A program made the translations under genes and the position numbers. Shown here piece after piece: positions 47,887 to 57,016 of a DNA stretch of 64,000 nucleotides. Source of the DNA: Pseudocalidococcus azoricus BACA0444 (GTDB lineage: Bacteria; Cyanobacteriota; Cyanobacteriia; Thermosynechococcales; Thermosynechococcaceae). The stretch spans positions 124,001 through 188,000 of the forward strand of contig NZ_JAVMIP010000002.1 of NCBI RefSeq assembly GCF_031729055.1, in the 5' to 3' direction. Positions within the stretch are counted from its first letter, which is position 1. Every line of letters starts with the position of its first letter. The notes below the pieces were generated by a model. That model saw only the letters and a list, made by a program, of their open reading frames with translations, did no database searches and was not told where the DNA came from.

Positions 47887-48502
47887 TACAACCTCCTATC
47901 AAACCTATGCTTTTCAAATACTTCTACCGGCAAAGCCTACGAATAAAAGCTTAATTGACTAATCTACGGTAACTCGGCCGGAAATACGAACGTTATCATC
48001 CTATCCAAAGATTGTCCATTTGCCTAGGCCAATTTGGGACTTTTTGAGGCAAGAGGGAGGGATGTCAAGGAGCTGTGGGGAGATCAGCATTTTCCATAGG
48101 ATGATACCTAACCTATGTGGTTCTCACAATTAGGCAAGGTCGAGCAGGACTTTATTCGTGATACTCACGGACTGCTTCCGGTTTCAGAGTAGTCCCTTAG
48201 TCCTGAACTCCGAGGAATAGTCATTTTGCTTAGGAGTGAAACACAAAAAGACTTGAAACCCATACAAGTAGTACTGTTGAATGCCTCAGTTTTGGCAGAA
48301 ATGGCTATAAAGGCAGCGATGCTGATATTGGCCTGGACGACAGCTGATGAACAGTATTGACCGTCCCAAGTTTTAAAGCTGATTATCCCTGAGATTTTTG
48401 GGAGTCTTCAAGGTCGTGAATTTGTGTTGTTAGCTGTCTTAAGGTAATGACAGAGGAGTAATGTAATGATAAAAACATAGATGATCTCACAACGTGTTGC
48501 CT
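47887..48502. other. Long spacer upstream of sbpA and of the IS1-like gene
   Basis: This 616-bp region presumably includes the sbpA promoter. Two short protein-like frames occur: 48115-48192 (+, 25 aa, MWFSQLGKVEQDFIRDTHG) and a frame ending at TGA 48358 with QVVLLNASVLAEMAIKAAM. They may be remnants of mobile or lost genes, but neither is convincing. GGTAATG at 48443 could be the left end of an IS1-type element. Confidence 0.35.
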
Positions 48503-48823
48503 ATGCCTGCCTGTCCGATTTGTACAACATCCCAAACTGTTAAAAATGGCCATATCCATAACGGTAAGCAACGGTTCAAGTGTCAAGATTGTGGCCGGCA
48601 ATTTGTGGAGCGACCCACTAAAAAAGTGATTGACTTAGCAACGCGGGAACTGATTGATCGCCTACTCTTAGAGAATATTTCTTTGGCTGGGATCGCTCGC
48701 GCTGTCCAGGTTTCTCCTCAGTGGCTCCAGAATTATGTCAATGAGAAATATGCCCAGACACCTGATCTAGGGCCAGGGAGAAGTCGCAAAAGACGGACTC
48801 AAGATCCAGAGTCAATGGCTTAA
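48503..48823 (+). pseudogene. IS1-type InsA-like transposase fragment
   Basis: This 106-aa product has the InsA zinc-finger pattern CPICTTSQTVKNGHIHNGKQ followed by CQDCGRQF, and a helix-turn-helix (LAGIARAVQVSPQWLQNYV). The catalytic DDE (InsB) part that should follow is missing: the frame diverges after about residue 87 into a basic, unrelated tail and stops. It is therefore a truncated insertion-sequence remnant, or possibly a retained DNA-binding protein. Confidence 0.7.
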
Positions 48824-48907
48824 TTCAATGTCACTGGCCCACTCACTCGGTCGCGAGTAAATTGGAACTCCTGCGATAAGTTTTCATCCTCTCCTGTCAA
48901 AAATATC

Positions 48908-48921
48908 ATTACTTATGTAAT
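48908..48921 (+). promoter_or_regulatory. Palindrome upstream of znuA, candidate Zur or promoter operator
   Basis: ATTAC-TTAT-GTAAT is a perfect inverted repeat about 50 bp upstream of znuA, where a zinc-responsive repressor would act. It is only loosely similar to Zur consensus boxes (TGATAATNATTATCA), so the assignment is positional. Confidence 0.35.
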
Positions 48922-48971
48922 ACTGGTGGATGTCTGAACCCTGAATCCTCTAGTCTTTGGTAGAAAAGATA

Positions 48972-50087
48972 ATGATTAAGTCTTTGTCGAGCCAGCCTCA
49001 CCCCAGTCAGCAATTGTCCAAACTAGCCCCTCTCCTGGGCATGATGGCCGTAATTGCGGGTTGTCAGGGAGAACCGCCCACAGCCAATGCCCCGGCAGAA
49101 CCCAAGATGAAGGTGATTACGACCTTCTTGCCTATGACCCAGTTTACAAAGGCTGTGGCTGGAGACCGGGCTGAAGTGATTCAACTATTACCGACCAATG
49201 TTGGCCCTCATGATTACCAGGCCCGTCCAGAGGATGTCCAACGCTTAACCCAGGCCAATGTCTTAGTCAAAAATGGCCTGGAGATGGAAAGCTTTTTAGA
49301 CAACATCATCGCCAATGCAGAAAATCCGAACCTGAAGGTGATTGATACGAGCCAAGGGGTTAAGACGATTACCAGTGCATCCATCAGTGGTGAGGCCGAT
49401 AATCACGATCATGATCATGACCACCATGACAGTGAAGCTGGCACAACCAAATCTGCTGAGGGACATCATCATGGCGAGTTTAATCCCCACATTTGGCTGG
49501 ACCTAAAGCGTGCCATTGTCCAGGTGGAAAATATTCGCAATGGTTTAATTGCTGCGGATCCAGGGGGAGAAGTAATCTATCAAGCTAACGCTGCTGCCTT
49601 TATTACTCAGTTACAAAGCCTTGATCGGGAAATTACCACCCTACTGCAACCCTTTCAGGGTAAAACCTTTGTTGTTTTCCATGATGTTGCCCCCTATTTT
49701 GCCCAAAGTTATAACCTCAAGGCGACCTATCTAGTAGATATTCCCGAAGATAATCCCTCTCCGGCCGATGTTAGTCGGATTACTAAAGCTGTTGATGGGG
49801 CAAACCTGCGGGCTATTTTGACTGAACCCCAGGCCAATGAAAATACCTTTGCGGCCCTCGCTCAGGACTTAAATGTTCAAATCAGCATATTTGATCCCAT
49901 GGAAACCGGCCCAGAAACAGCGGTAGAACCTAGTTATTATTTGAATACGATGCGTAAAAATGCCCAGAACTTAACCATCGCGTTTGGGGGCAAAGTCAAA
50001 TCCCAGCAGATCCATTGGCTGCCGGGCCATCTGGCGATTCTTCCAGCTCAGGTTAGGCAGTCCCAGATGGTCAAGGTTGGATTTTAG
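48972..50087 (+). CDS. znuA: Zinc ABC transporter substrate-binding lipoprotein ZnuA
   Basis: This 371-aa cluster A-I metal-binding protein has a lipobox-like AVIAGC (Cys31). The metal-site histidines are H80 (GPHDYQ) and H173 (NPHIWLD), plus a third in the VVFHDVAP segment. A His/Asp-rich loop (about 145-167) is typical of zinc-specific members. ATG at 48972 is preferred over a TTG five codons earlier. It heads a znuA-znuC-znuB operon. Confidence 0.94.
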   Translation: MIKSLSSQPHPSQQLSKLAPLLGMMAVIAGCQGEPPTANAPAEPKMKVITTFLPMTQFTKAVAGDRAEVIQLLPTNVGPHDYQARPEDVQRLTQANVLVKNGLEMESFLDNIIANAENPNLKVIDTSQGVKTITSASISGEADNHDHDHDHHDSEAGTTKSAEGHHHGEFNPHIWLDLKRAIVQVENIRNGLIAADPGGEVIYQANAAAFITQLQSLDREITTLLQPFQGKTFVVFHDVAPYFAQSYNLKATYLVDIPEDNPSPADVSRITKAVDGANLRAILTEPQANENTFAALAQDLNVQISIFDPMETGPETAVEPSYYLNTMRKNAQNLTIAFGGKVKSQQIHWLPGHLAILPAQVRQSQMVKVGF

Positions 50088-50096
50088 GAGTTAGGC

Positions 50097-50861
50097 TTGG
50101 TCGAATCTGTGCTTGCTGTTGAAGGCTTAACCGTTGTCCGCGGTCAAAACACCGTGGTTGAAAACGTCTCATTTAAGATTTGTGCGGGGACAGATACGGC
50201 AATTGTCGGGCCCAATGGAGCCGGTAAAAGTACTCTCGTCCAGGCCATCTTAGGGATTCTGCCCCATCAGTCTGGACAAGTCCAAGTCTTGGGAACACCC
50301 CTGAGTACTACGGGTTGGTTGCCTATGGGTTGTCGTCAGCACATTGCCTATCTGCCCCAAAACTTTTTAGTGGATCGGCGGATTCCCGTAACGGTTGGGG
50401 AATTGGTTGGCCTGGGTTGGGGGGGGAGGGAGTGGGAAATTCCCTGGTTAAAATTGCCCCAACGGCGGCGGGCGGTTCACCAGGCCTTGGCCCGTGTCAA
50501 TGCCAGTCATCTCTATCACCAGTCCATTGGGCATTTATCCGGTGGGGAGATCAAGCGGGTCTTGTTGGCCTATTGTTTGGTATTTCCGCGGCGGTTACTG
50601 ATTTTGGATGAAGCTCCAGCCGGCCTGGATGTGCGGGGCGAAGCAGATTTTTACGACCTCCTCTATCAACTCAAACGAGAAGAAGATTGGGCGATCCTGC
50701 AAATTTCCCATGATCTGGATATGGTGCGCCGCCACTGTGATCAAGTCCTATGCTTAAATCGCCGCTTACTCTGTCAGGGAACGCCGGATGTGGCCCTAGC
50801 CCCAGAAACCCTTGCCCTCGCCTATGGGACAGAGTTTGTTCAATATCGTCATACCCACTAG
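50097..50861 (+). CDS. znuC: Zinc ABC transporter ATP-binding protein ZnuC
   Basis: This 254-aa ATPase has Walker A GPNGAGKST, a family LPQNFLVDRRIPVTVGELV stretch, signature LSGGEIKR, Walker B LLILDEAPAGLD and QISHDLDMV. TTG at 50097 is used as start because AGGAG lies 6 nt before it; that ribosome binding site overlaps the znuA stop, coupling the genes. Confidence 0.93.
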   Translation: MVESVLAVEGLTVVRGQNTVVENVSFKICAGTDTAIVGPNGAGKSTLVQAILGILPHQSGQVQVLGTPLSTTGWLPMGCRQHIAYLPQNFLVDRRIPVTVGELVGLGWGGREWEIPWLKLPQRRRAVHQALARVNASHLYHQSIGHLSGGEIKRVLLAYCLVFPRRLLILDEAPAGLDVRGEADFYDLLYQLKREEDWAILQISHDLDMVRRHCDQVLCLNRRLLCQGTPDVALAPETLALAYGTEFVQYRHTH

Positions 50862-50899
50862 GTTTGGGCCAATGTCCACCATCACCTGTTTGGTTATTT

Positions 50900-51739
50900 A
50901 TGTCTCTCAGTGCTGAGTTAACCCGGATTATTGATCTGTTTCAACTCCCCTTTATGCAACGGGCCGTGCTGAGCGGGATTTTAACCGGCCTGATGGGGGG
51001 GATTTTGGGGAGTTTTACAATTCTGCGCCAATTGTCATTTTTTAGTGATGCTCTCGGACATTCAGCCCTGTTGGGAATTAGCCTCGGCTTATTTTTAGGG
51101 ATTAACCCCACCCTGATGCTATTACCCTTTGCAGTATTTTTTGCCCTTGGAGTGACTTACCTGTTAGAGAAAACCCAGTTAAGCTCCGATGCTCTGCTGA
51201 ATATTATTTATTCATCCTCCTTATCAGCAGCTATTATTCTCCTGAGTTTCATGGGAACCTATCGGGGCGGGCTGAATAATTTGTTATTTGGCGACATTTT
51301 GGCGGTGCGGAACATTGAGTTAGCGACTAGCGGCATTTTACTCATCCTTTGCGTGGTTTTTATTGCCTTAACGGTGCGGACTCAATTATTGATTACTCTC
51401 CATGAACCCTTAGCCCAGGCCCAGGGTATTAATGTCTATTGGCAACGTAACTTCTTTATTGTCCTTTTGGCCTTGGTGGTGGCGGTTTCAATTCGGGCCG
51501 TGGGGGTGTTGCTCATTAGTGCCTTTATTGTCATCCCGGCCTGTGCTGCCCGGTTGCTTAGTCAAAAGTTTAGTACCTATGTGGTTCTTGCGGCTCTTTT
51601 GGGGGCCAGTAGTGCCGTGATGGGGATGTTAGTTTCTGCTGCCTTCAATTTGCCCTCTGGCCCGAGTATTGTCTGTATGCAAATGTTCATTTTTATCAGT
51701 GCGGCGATTCATCGGTCTCTCAAATCATTAGCCCATTGA
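50900..51739 (+). CDS. znuB: Zinc ABC transporter permease ZnuB
   Basis: This 279-aa ABC-3 family permease has about eight membrane segments, with GGILGSFTILRQLSFFSDAL near the start and the coupling region QAQGINVYWQRN. The ATG at 50900 gives the normal N-terminus. A longer frame upstream overlaps znuC and is not coding. Confidence 0.93.
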   Translation: MSLSAELTRIIDLFQLPFMQRAVLSGILTGLMGGILGSFTILRQLSFFSDALGHSALLGISLGLFLGINPTLMLLPFAVFFALGVTYLLEKTQLSSDALLNIIYSSSLSAAIILLSFMGTYRGGLNNLLFGDILAVRNIELATSGILLILCVVFIALTVRTQLLITLHEPLAQAQGINVYWQRNFFIVLLALVVAVSIRAVGVLLISAFIVIPACAARLLSQKFSTYVVLAALLGASSAVMGMLVSAAFNLPSGPSIVCMQMFIFISAAIHRSLKSLAH

Positions 51740-52046
51740 ACAGTCTTAGGGGCTTGATTGGCTTTGAGTATAGACGTTCCAGATTAGTGAGGATGTTCAA
51801 ACTTGGGTTCTGGGTGGGCTTCTCTTTCCCGATTCAGGATGGGCTAGGCAGAGATTAGAAAGGGTTTTGCTGCCCGAATGTTTGAGATTTTGATGAGTCA
51901 GAACGACCGGCGTAACGCTATAGCCTATGATAGACACAGCATTTGGATTGGCAAGCCTAGGGCATGATCAGGGCTTGTGAGTGGTGACATGATTCGGGTT
52001 CTTGAGCAATCATCGCCATTGAGAAAAAACGTATTAACCAAGGTAA
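51740..52046. other. Spacer with a solo MITE-type end
   Basis: At 51911-51922 the sequence CGTAACGCTATA matches the MITE terminal repeat, and read on the minus strand the match continues as GTTCTGA. The rest of the element is absent. Otherwise the 307-bp spacer shows no gene. Confidence 0.45.
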
Positions 52047-52256
52047 ATGACTGTGGTCAATCCCAAAAGTTATCTCTATCTCGGCGTGGCCTGTGTGGCG
52101 TTTATTGCGGTGACGGGCTGTATTTTTGAACTGAGTTCAGGAGAGGCGCAATTAGGGTTTATCCCCACGCTGATCATTTTGAGTTTAAGTATCCCGCTCG
52201 GCCTGGGAACTTTTATCGCGGCGGTCAAGGCAGGGCGATCTGAGAGTGATGAATAG
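52047..52256 (+). CDS. Small two-span membrane protein, 69 aa
   Basis: This 69-aa protein has two hydrophobic helices (about 9-26 and 35-57, the second being IPTLIILSLSIPLGLGTFI) separated by a short ELSSGEAQLG loop, and a charged tail KAGRSESDE. It stands alone between spacers. No family is recognised. Confidence 0.65.
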   Translation: MTVVNPKSYLYLGVACVAFIAVTGCIFELSSGEAQLGFIPTLIILSLSIPLGLGTFIAAVKAGRSESDE

Positions 52257-52262
52257 ATGAAT

Positions 52263-52292
52263 AAAGCCCCAAACCTAACTCCTAGGGGTTTT
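52263..52292 (+). terminator. Weak candidate terminator after the 69-aa gene
   Basis: AAAGCCCC (52263-52270) can pair with GGGGTTTT (52285-52292), giving a short stem with a 14-nt loop and a terminal T run. It lies just after the stop at 52256. The long loop makes it marginal. Confidence 0.3.
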
Positions 52293-52359
52293 GATTCCTG
52301 ATTGGAGGTGTCTGGGACTTATTGATCGTTGCTGTGTAGGGTCTGCTAACTAGGGATAT

Positions 52360-53097
52360 TTATTGCCCCAGTTTAGCCCACTCATCGGGCAGAACTCTAG
52401 CTAAAATTTCAAAGCTGCCATTACCACTGGGTTTCAGGATGTAAGCAGCTCCCTGGGGTTCTGGATAAATTCCCGTTGCCGCATCAAATACATCATCATG
52501 GCCAACAATAATGGTGTTGGTTTTCGCAGGTGGTACAGCCGTGAGCAAAGGCATAATTCCCCGCCGCATTTCTTGGATTTGAGCTTCCGTATACTCTTCT
52601 GCAGGGGCAAAATTTAAGCCAGGCCGCTTCTGATACGTCCCAAATGCCAGATCCGCCGTTTGCCAGGCCCGGCAATATTCACTGGAATAGACTTGGCCCA
52701 CAGGAATTTTTAGGGACTGAAAAGCCTTGCCGATAGTCCGTGCTTGTTGCCAACCTACCTCACTAAGCATCCGCTGCGTGTTGCAGTATCCCATTTTGGC
52801 CGTGATCTGGTCAGCATAGTCAATCTCAGTTTGTCCATGACGAAAAAAGATGATATACCCCCCCTGACGTAGGGCATTGAGAAGTGCCGTCCCAGTAAGT
52901 TTATTTTGAAAGGCTGGAGCTGCACCTTCACCCCCTTCTCCACCTTGGGCTATCCAGCTACTGACCCCTGAACTGGTTAAAAGAGTAGGTGTGACTGTCT
53001 TGGAAGCAGCTTCAGGGACAGCTGCCATGGCACTTTGACTGATGCTAGAACTAGTCAAGAGTGATACACCAACTGCAACCCAGATTTTTGTTTTCAT
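52360..53097 (-). CDS. Exported histidine phosphatase family protein
   Basis: This 245-aa protein has a signal peptide (MKTKIWVAVGVSLL) and a phosphoglycerate-mutase-like domain with the phospho-acceptor FFRHGQTE, SSEYCRAWQTA and the second catalytic His in IIVGHDDVFDA. It probably hydrolyses a phosphate ester in the periplasm; substrate unknown. The ATG at 53097 gives a proper signal peptide, and the longer N-terminus is hydrophobic but lies in the AT-rich leader. A Fur-box-like sequence is upstream. Confidence 0.85.
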   Translation of the reverse strand: MKTKIWVAVGVSLLTSSSISQSAMAAVPEAASKTVTPTLLTSSGVSSWIAQGGEGGEGAAPAFQNKLTGTALLNALRQGGYIIFFRHGQTEIDYADQITAKMGYCNTQRMLSEVGWQQARTIGKAFQSLKIPVGQVYSSEYCRAWQTADLAFGTYQKRPGLNFAPAEEYTEAQIQEMRRGIMPLLTAVPPAKTNTIIVGHDDVFDAATGIYPEPQGAAYILKPSGNGSFEILARVLPDEWAKLGQ

Positions 53098-53118
53098 ACT
53101 TTTTTGTGAATTAAAGAT

Positions 53119-53135
53119 GACAATAATTATCAATA
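53119..53135 (-). promoter_or_regulatory. Fur-box-like sequence
   Basis: Read on the minus strand, TTGATAATTATTGTCA resembles the repeated NATAAT units of Fur sites. It lies about 22-38 bp before the phosphatase start. Fur control is suggested by similarity only. Confidence 0.3.
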
Positions 53136-53199
53136 ACAATGTATCACAGATTTCCGCAGTAGCTACCGATTCCGTTATATGGCTGGAGCGACTTGTTCC

Positions 53200-54663
53200 C
53201 TAGTTAAGGTTGGGGATCGTAATCTCAATCTCTTGAATTGGCTGGGGAAATTGGGCCAGTTCTAGGGCGAGGGCGGTTTGGTTGCCCACAATCAATGTCG
53301 TTAACTGCTCTGGCTGGAGATGGGCCTGGGCCACCCGTTGAACATCGGTAATTGTCGTCGCTTTTACCCCCTGTTGATATTGAAAAATATAGTCACTGTC
53401 ATAGCCAAAATAGTCATAACGCATCAGCCGATAGAGGGTTTGGGCGGGACTGCGAAAGTTGAAGATAAAGGAGTTCAAAATCGCATCCTGGGCATAGGCT
53501 AATTCGTTCGCTTGGATGGGTTCGGTTTGCAGGCGGCGGAATTCCTGTTGGAGGGCATTGAAGAAGGCTAAGGTTGCGGCTGTTTTAGTTTGCCCCATCC
53601 CAAAAAAGACCCCAGGATAGTCATATTCAGGGTTCCAGGCCGCATAGACTGAGTAAGCCAGGCCCTGTTGGGAGCGAATTCGATTAAATAGCCGCCCGCC
53701 AAACCCATTCAAAACCCCGTTCATGACATAGAGGGCAAACACATCGGGATCTCGGAGTGTATCCCCTAGGTGGCCGGTGTAAATATAGCTTTGGCTCAGT
53801 TGGGGTTGATTGATGAAGAATGTCCCTATGGGTGGCTGCTGGTCAATGGTGGGAATGGGCGGCAGGGCCGGGGGAGTGGGTTGCCATGGGCCAAACTGGG
53901 CTTGAATGAGGTCGCGCATGGCGGGGGGGTCAAAGTCGCCGACAATTCCCAAAATCATCTGACTCGGCTGGATATAGGTCTGGGCAAACTCAACGAGGGC
54001 CTGGCGATCAATGCGCTCAAGGGTGGCATATTCCGGGCGGCGGCTATAGGGGCTGTCGGGGCCATAAATCAACCGATAAAACTCACGACCGGCAATGGAT
54101 TCTGGCTGATCATTACGGCGTGCAATTTGTCCCCGGCGGCGTTGTTTGGCCACGGCAATCTGTTCTAGGTCAAAGGCTGGGGCCTGGAGTATTTCTGAGA
54201 ACCAAGTGAAAACATCAGGGGTATGCTCGCGCAAGGCCGTAAAGCTAACCTGTCCGGCCGTGACCCCAAACCCCGTTTCAATGGTGGCAGCCCGATCCGC
54301 TAAGAGCGTATCCAGTTCTTCAATGGGATGGTTACGAGTGCCCCCGTTGCGAATTAAGTCCCCGGTCAAATCCGCCAGGCCAGCTTGATCCGCCGGTTCC
54401 CAACGACTGCCAACTCGGATTAGGGCAGTGCCGCGCACAATCGGCCAATCATGATCTGGCAATAAATATACCGTTAAGCCATTGGCCAGTTGGTAACGTT
54501 CATACTTGGGGAGGGTAATTTCAGGCAGGGGCGGAAAGGTAAGATCTTGATAGTGTTTAGGACTGGCAGCAAGGGTCAAAGTCGGGCCTCCCCAAAAGAA
54601 GAAAAAGGTCAGGAACAGAAGCAGAAGCGTTGCATAGCGGACAGTCTGGCGATTGCTAATCAT
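53200..54663 (-). CDS. M16 family zinc peptidase homologue lacking HxxEH
   Basis: This 487-aa protein has a signal peptide, an M16 N-terminal domain (YQLANGLTVYLLPDHDWPIV) and a C-terminal domain with GRLFNRIRSQQGLAYSVYA. Where catalytic members have HxxEH, this one reads GLADLTGDLIRNGG, so it lacks the zinc ligands. Such inactive subunits usually pair with an active M16 protease, and no partner gene is in the window. Confidence 0.9.
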   Translation of the reverse strand: MISNRQTVRYATLLLLFLTFFFFWGGPTLTLAASPKHYQDLTFPPLPEITLPKYERYQLANGLTVYLLPDHDWPIVRGTALIRVGSRWEPADQAGLADLTGDLIRNGGTRNHPIEELDTLLADRAATIETGFGVTAGQVSFTALREHTPDVFTWFSEILQAPAFDLEQIAVAKQRRRGQIARRNDQPESIAGREFYRLIYGPDSPYSRRPEYATLERIDRQALVEFAQTYIQPSQMILGIVGDFDPPAMRDLIQAQFGPWQPTPPALPPIPTIDQQPPIGTFFINQPQLSQSYIYTGHLGDTLRDPDVFALYVMNGVLNGFGGRLFNRIRSQQGLAYSVYAAWNPEYDYPGVFFGMGQTKTAATLAFFNALQQEFRRLQTEPIQANELAYAQDAILNSFIFNFRSPAQTLYRLMRYDYFGYDSDYIFQYQQGVKATTITDVQRVAQAHLQPEQLTTLIVGNQTALALELAQFPQPIQEIEITIPNLN

Positions 54664-54711
54664 GGCTGGGGCTAGGGGGAATTATGAGGAGGTGAGTTAA
54701 ACGGTCTGTAG

Positions 54712-55662
54712 TTAAACAGTCTGTTTGGTCGGGGTCAGATTTGTCTCTAACCAATGCCGGGCCTGGTGGCAATCTTGGCTGATTTGTTGGCGTAACTCTG
54801 TTAGGGAGGCAAATTTTAATTCAGGACGGAGGAAATGATAGCAGTCAGTCCGTAAAACCTGGCCATATAAGTCTCCCGCCCAATCCAAAAGATGCACTTC
54901 CGCCGTCAGATGTTCTCCAGACACTGTGGGGCGATTGCCCAGATTTAAGACCCCCGGCCAAGGCTGCTCCCAACCATCTCCCTGGACAGTCACCACATAA
55001 ACCCCTTGGCGGGGCAAGAATTTTTCTGGCTCTAGGGCTAAGTTGGCGGTGGGAAATCCTAATGACCGTCCCAATTGCTGCCCCTGGATCACAGTCCCTT
55101 GCAGACGATAGGGCCGCCCCAGGAGTTTTTGGGCCAGGGAAATATGCCCCTCCCCCAAGGCCTGGCGAATTGCCGAACTACTAATCCGATCCGGGCCAAA
55201 GCGTTGGGGTTCAACAATCACCACCGGAATCCCAAACTCCCAGGCCAGGTTTTGCAGGTCTGCCGCTGTCCCGGCCCGTTTGGCCCCAAAGCCAAAGTTA
55301 AACCCCACCGCAATAAATTCTGTTTGGAGTTGATTAACCAAAATACTCTGGACAAAGGCTTCGGGACTGAGTTGAGCTAGGGCATGGGTAAAGGGAATCC
55401 GAATCAGTTGTTCAATGCCAAGGCCCGCTAAGATGGGCACTTTTTCGGCTAAGGGGGTGAGTAGGGGGCGGGTGATTCCCTGAAAAAAGGCCTGGGGATG
55501 GGGGGTGAAGGTGACGAGGGCCCGCTGGAGATGAGACGGGGCCTGGGCCAATGCCCCAATCACCGCTTGATGCCCCAGATGTAACCCATCAAAGTTTCCT
55601 AGGGCAATGGCTGTTTTATGATCAACATCTTGCAGATCAGAGGTGACCAACACTGGCCCCAT
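54712..55662 (-). CDS. ribF: Bifunctional riboflavin kinase / FAD synthetase
   Basis: This 316-aa enzyme makes FMN and FAD. Its N-terminal nucleotidyltransferase domain has ALGNFDGLHLGHQAV and FNFGFGAKRAG, and the C-terminal kinase domain has GRSLGFPTANL and GVYVVTVQG. The ATG at 55662 is preferred over a GTG seven codons earlier. Confidence 0.96.
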   Translation of the reverse strand: MGPVLVTSDLQDVDHKTAIALGNFDGLHLGHQAVIGALAQAPSHLQRALVTFTPHPQAFFQGITRPLLTPLAEKVPILAGLGIEQLIRIPFTHALAQLSPEAFVQSILVNQLQTEFIAVGFNFGFGAKRAGTAADLQNLAWEFGIPVVIVEPQRFGPDRISSSAIRQALGEGHISLAQKLLGRPYRLQGTVIQGQQLGRSLGFPTANLALEPEKFLPRQGVYVVTVQGDGWEQPWPGVLNLGNRPTVSGEHLTAEVHLLDWAGDLYGQVLRTDCYHFLRPELKFASLTELRQQISQDCHQARHWLETNLTPTKQTV

Positions 55663-55801
55663 AGTCTTTGCAATCCTTAACACTTTAGTTTGAGCTTAAC
55701 CTGACAACCTCCCTCGCGTCCTCCCATACCGTCACAAAATCCATTGAAAAATAATGCTACCGTTATACCGTAGGGACAAACCTGAACTAAAGGAGCCTGG
55801 T

Positions 55802-56302
55802 ATGAGTACCCTGATTGTGGTGGACTTTGATAACCAATACAAAGCCAATGAAGTCTTGCTGGAGCTTCTAAAACTCCAACGGGAACACCTCCTAGACCTA
55901 GAAGACGCAGCGGTGGTTGTGCGCACCCAAGAGGGGAAAATTAAGATTAACCAAACCCAGGATTTGACCTTGACCGGGGCCTTAAGCGGTGGCTTTTGGG
56001 GACTCTTACTCGGCTTGATTTTCTTTAACCCCCTCTTGGGCTGGGCGGCTGGCCTGGTGGCTGGGGCGATTTCTGGCAAATTTACGGATATTGGTATTGA
56101 TGACAACTTTATCAAAGAACTGGGGGAAACCCTGACTCCGGGCCACTCCGCCATTTTTACCTTGGTGCGCCAGGCCACCCCTGATAAGGTTTTAGAAGAG
56201 ATTAGTGGCTATGGTGGTAAAGTTCTGCGGACATCTCTGTCTAAAGAAGATGAAGCTAAGCTCCAAGAAGCCCTCAACAAGGGTAACTCAGGGGAAGCCT
56301 AA
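55802..56302 (+). CDS. DUF1269 family membrane-associated protein
   Basis: This 166-aa protein starts STLIVVDFDNQYKANEVL, includes a hydrophobic Gly-rich hairpin (GALSGGFWGLLLGLIFFNPL) and ends with a charged helix. It matches DUF1269, a family of unknown function often linked to stress. AAGGAG lies 6 nt upstream of the ATG at 55802, which fixes the start against a longer frame. Confidence 0.87.
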   Translation: MSTLIVVDFDNQYKANEVLLELLKLQREHLLDLEDAAVVVRTQEGKIKINQTQDLTLTGALSGGFWGLLLGLIFFNPLLGWAAGLVAGAISGKFTDIGIDDNFIKELGETLTPGHSAIFTLVRQATPDKVLEEISGYGGKVLRTSLSKEDEAKLQEALNKGNSGEA

Positions 56303-56354
56303 GAATTACAGTCCCAGGCCTGGTGGGGGTATCTAAAACTAAGCTGCTGAGAAG

Positions 56355-57005
56355 GTGACAAATTTGGCTCTTAACCTCCCTGATCAGGCCCGCTGGGAAC
56401 TGGATCAACAATGGCGACAAACCACAGAAACCTTAGCCTATTGGTGGGAGCAATTTCTGAGTGCGCCCCAATCCGACTTTCAAACTGACCTCAACTGGCT
56501 TGAACCCTTGGCCAAATTGCTGGCGGTGTTGTTAGTGGGGCTAGTGTTGGGAGTCGTTCTTGTTCGTCTAGGGCAGTGGTTGTGGCGAAAATGGCCAAAG
56601 CAGCAGGCTACCTCCCCCACCGGAGATTTGCTTTCTGTGATGAGTTCCCAATCGGTTCAAGCGTGGTTACGCCAGGCCCAGGCGTCCCAAGCCCAAGAGG
56701 ACTATGGTACTGCTTGTCGAGCCTATTACATGGCCTTAATTTTGCGCTTGCGGGCCGGGAATTGGTTGAATCGGGGTGAATTTTTCACAAATGGTGAATA
56801 TTGGCGGGATCTCGAGGTAGCTTGGGCCTTAGGGCAACATCCCCCCCGCTTACGGCAACCGATCCAACAACTTTTTCAAACCCATTCCCGGCTTTATTAT
56901 GGTGGTCAAGATATTTCCCCAGAAACCATGGCCCAATGCCGAGAGGCTTATTTTCAGGTGGAGCCAGATCTGATCAAACCATCACCACCGCCCAAAAGCC
57001 CTTAG
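56355..57005 (+). CDS. DUF4129 domain protein
   Basis: This 216-aa protein has one membrane segment (about 51-72) and a C-terminal DUF4129 domain (QEDYGTACRAYYMALILRLR, then THSRLYYGG). The family is usually next to a DUF4350 gene and MoxR/DUF58 genes in a putative membrane-complex cluster. Here the DUF4350 gene is 3.2 kb away. GTG at 56355 is the start. Confidence 0.83.
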   Translation: MTNLALNLPDQARWELDQQWRQTTETLAYWWEQFLSAPQSDFQTDLNWLEPLAKLLAVLLVGLVLGVVLVRLGQWLWRKWPKQQATSPTGDLLSVMSSQSVQAWLRQAQASQAQEDYGTACRAYYMALILRLRAGNWLNRGEFFTNGEYWRDLEVAWALGQHPPRLRQPIQQLFQTHSRLYYGGQDISPETMAQCREAYFQVEPDLIKPSPPPKSP

Positions 57006-57016
57006 GTCTTCAAGAT

